Below, piece after piece: positions 6,590-8,167 of a stretch of DNA of 8,167 nt. This DNA is from an uncultured Burkholderiales bacterium (GTDB lineage Bacteria; Pseudomonadota; Gammaproteobacteria; Burkholderiales; Burkholderiaceae_C): the NCBI GenBank assembly GCA_903953985.1, contig CAJBLW010000069.1, positions 1 to 8,167 on the forward strand, given 5' to 3'. Position 1 is the stretch's first letter, and each line of letters begins with the position of its first letter. The position numbers were made by a program, and so were the translations under genes. Under the pieces are notes generated by a model that did no database searches, was not told where the DNA came from, and saw only the letters and a list, made by a program, of their open reading frames with translations.

Positions 6590-7519
6590 TCATGGTTTGC
6601 CTTGCTCAGTCGCCATCATCTTGGTTCCCAATGTGTCATCACGCGAAAAGTTGAAGCGCGTAACGACCACGATTTGATCGGCCTGGGCCCGCATTTGGGT
6701 GGTGAAATTGCCAAACGGTGCGGCATTGCGAACAATGGCCACAGCACGTTCATCGAGCAAGGGCTGGCCAGACGAGCGGGCCACTTCGGTGCTCAGCAAC
6801 TGCCCCTGACTGTCTACCGTGATCACCATGGTCAGTTGGCCATAGAGTCTTTCACCCGCCGCCTCCGGGAAATTCAAGGTGCCCCGGTACTCGATGGTGC
6901 GGCGCATTTTGTCGTAGTAAATCGCGTAAACCACCTCTTGCGTGGCGGGGCTGATGTAGCGCTTGCGGGCCGCGCCCTGGGTTTGGTCCACGCGTTGCTC
7001 GATTTGCGCCAACTGGCGGGCCAGTTGCTGATGACGCTGCACCTTGGCCTCACGATCAGGGCTGTCGGCTTTATCGCCTGCATTTTCACGGGTGAGCACG
7101 GCAAACTCATCCTTGAGTTGCGTCAACAAACGCATCTGCTGCATTTTGAGCACTTCAATTTGTTTTGGGGTCGCGCTGAGGTCCATGCCCGGGTCAGCGT
7201 TCATCGCAGGTGGCAAGGGCGAGCTGGACAAACGCACCTGAGACCCCTCGCCGCCGCCAGCCAGACGCACCTGGGCCAAGGCATGGGTTTCCTGGGGGCG
7301 CTCCTGGCTGCGCGCGTTGACCAAAATCACTTCCAGCGGGGTGTCCTGAAAGACACGGTTATAGGCCTCGGGTGCCGCAAACCGGAAACCCACCAAACCC
7401 GCATGCACGGCCACAGACAGACCCAATGCCCAGCTCAGGCCCCGGTGCGGTGAAGGCTGCAAGCGACCCGCAGGTGGGCGAGCTGCCCTGCCAGACTGTG
7501 GTTTTTCCTCAGGGCGCAT
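6590..7519 (-). CDS. TonB-like energy transducer with coiled-coil linker
   Basis: This 309-residue protein has the layout of a TonB/TolA-type transducer, which spans the periplasm and passes proton-motive energy to outer-membrane partners. A basic, Pro-rich cytoplasmic N-terminus precedes one membrane segment (about 28-45). Within it, SVAVH (Ser35, His39) reproduces the S-x3-H spacing that E. coli TonB uses with ExbB/ExbD. TPLEVILVNARS (60-71) follows, as is common in TonB proteins. In place of the usual Pro/Lys/Glu-rich spacer there is a Gln/Leu/Lys-rich, probably coiled-coil region (about 118-181). The C-terminal domain (about 195-290) shows a TonB_C-like pattern: GQLTMVITVDSQGQL, then SSGQPLLDERAVAIVRNAAPFGNF. 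The ATG lies inside the end of the upstream ribonuclease gene (11-base overlap) with no clear Shine-Dalgarno. No exbB, exbD or receptor gene is in the window. I am sure of the family, not of the role. Confidence 0.85.
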   Translation of the reverse strand: MRPEEKPQSGRAARPPAGRLQPSPHRGLSWALGLSVAVHAGLVGFRFAAPEAYNRVFQDTPLEVILVNARSQERPQETHALAQVRLAGGGEGSQVRLSSSPLPPAMNADPGMDLSATPKQIEVLKMQQMRLLTQLKDEFAVLTRENAGDKADSPDREAKVQRHQQLARQLAQIEQRVDQTQGAARKRYISPATQEVVYAIYYDKMRRTIEYRGTLNFPEAAGERLYGQLTMVITVDSQGQLLSTEVARSSGQPLLDERAVAIVRNAAPFGNFTTQMRAQADQIVVVTRFNFSRDDTLGTKMMATEQGKP

Positions 7520-8167
7520 GAAGGGGTGTGCTGTCGTTCAGGTCCACCGCGATGGTCACCGGGCCCGCAGGCAGGTTGTCTTCGTCCTCGGCCTCTTGTT
7601 CCGCTTCTTCGGCGCCAGCGCCTAGGTCTTCGGCATCCAGGTGCGCGATCACGGTGCCGCGCACATCCAGCGCCATCAGGTCCACGTCGGCCAGCTTGAC
7701 GCGCACGCGTGCACCGCGTGGCAAGTTGTGTGCGCCCATGACGCTGAACATCAACGGCAATGCGTCGGCGCGCACCAACCAGATGCCGCCTCCCATCTCT
7801 TTGACCAGGCTGGCATCCAGCTCCTCGATGCTGTGCTGCTGCAGATGGCGCAGCGTCCAGTAGCGCTCCATGCTGGACTGCACGCTGTTGTAGGCGCTGT
7901 AGGCCGCTTCAAAACCGCTGATGATGGAAAACAACTCGGCGTCTTTCGGTTTGAAGGGCGCGGCCAGTGCGGCCGCAGCGCCATGCTTGGCACAGGCGAT
8001 GATTTGCCACTGGTTGACCAGGTCGGTGTAACGGCGCAGCGGCGAAGTGCTCCAGGCGTAGCTGGGCACGCCAATGCCCGCATGCGGCAACGCCTTTGTA
8101 CCCATGCGCACCTTGACGCCTGGCGCCAAACTGGCCTGGCTGCGGTAGATGCCAGGCACACCCAAAC
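7509..8167 (-). CDS. RNB-domain ribonuclease (RNase II/R-like), C-terminal part
   Basis: The frame runs in from beyond the right edge and stops at 7509-7511, so about 219 residues of the C-terminal end are visible. It belongs to the RNase II/R family of 3'-to-5' exoribonucleases. The key evidence is SPLRRYTDLVNQW (SPLRRY at 8028-8045), the late conserved RNB motif that helps hold RNA, preceded by GTKALPHAGIG. The catalytic Asp cluster is outside the window. After the RNB part there is a divergent, S1-like beta domain (LPRGARVRVKLADVDLMALD then VRGTVIAHLD). A very acidic stretch rich in Glu and Asp follows, and then a short tail. The TTG at 8163-8165 is an internal Leu codon, not a start. The gene appears to lead the cluster with tonB-like, mtgA and ruvC. 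It differs from E. coli RNase R, which ends in a basic tail, so a simple rnr or rnb name is not justified. Confidence 0.88.
   Translation of the reverse strand, partial: LGVPGIYRSQASLAPGVKVRMGTKALPHAGIGVPSYAWSTSPLRRYTDLVNQWQIIACAKHGAAAALAAPFKPKDAELFSIISGFEAAYSAYNSVQSSMERYWTLRHLQQHSIEELDASLVKEMGGGIWLVRADALPLMFSVMGAHNLPRGARVRVKLADVDLMALDVRGTVIAHLDAEDLGAGAEEAEQEAEDEDNLPAGPVTIAVDLNDSTPLHAP

Noticed and set aside
6470..7453. Plus-strand open frame (327 codons) opposite the tonB-like gene
   Set aside because: Antisense to a gene with a clear membrane anchor and TonB_C-like domain; the translation has no coherent pattern.
1..8167. Search for a novel defence, mobile or biosynthetic system
   Set aside because: All eight genes belong to recognisable families in a dense, same-composition chromosomal layout; no integrase, transposase, toxin-antitoxin pair, repeat array or foreign-looking island is visible.

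Overview
The window looks like a compact chromosomal housekeeping region of a betaproteobacterium, most likely order Burkholderiales and perhaps family Comamonadaceae. The grounds are the high-GC codon use, a small DUF3460 protein of a type I know from betaproteobacteria, and the character of the ScpA, MtgA, RuvC and TonB-like proteins. A freshwater genus such as Limnohabitans or Rhodoferax would fit, but that is a guess from protein resemblance. Eight real genes fill nearly all of the sequence. The longest stretch between genes is the 78 bases before the DUF3460 gene. I see no mobile element, CRISPR array, tRNA or rRNA.

Plus strand, left half (1-5238): the window opens inside metG (methionyl-tRNA synthetase). 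It is followed by a DUF1275 membrane protein and a SulP anion transporter with a STAS domain, with gaps of 26 and 30 bases, so the three could share a transcript. A short spacer holds a -10-like hexamer and an inverted repeat. After it come a 67-residue DUF3460 protein and scpA, the kleisin subunit of the Smc-ScpAB chromosome condensation complex.

Minus strand, right half (8167 down to 5249): a tight cluster reads leftwards. In transcription order it is the C-terminal part of an RNB-domain (RNase II/R-like) exoribonuclease, a TonB-like protein with a single membrane anchor, mtgA (monofunctional peptidoglycan glycosyltransferase) and ruvC (Holliday junction resolvase). The junctions are an 11-base overlap, a 34-base gap and a 4-base ATGA overlap, which suggests one operon. 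scpA and ruvC converge with only 10 bases between their stop codons.

I found no convincing new multi-gene system. The items most worth a second look are the TonB-like protein, whose periplasmic linker looks coiled-coil rather than proline-rich and which has no exbB/exbD nearby; the uncharacterised DUF3460 protein just upstream of scpA; the inverted repeat that may lie in their leader; and the apparent absence of aroE between the tonB-like gene and mtgA, judged against the gene order I remember from relatives.
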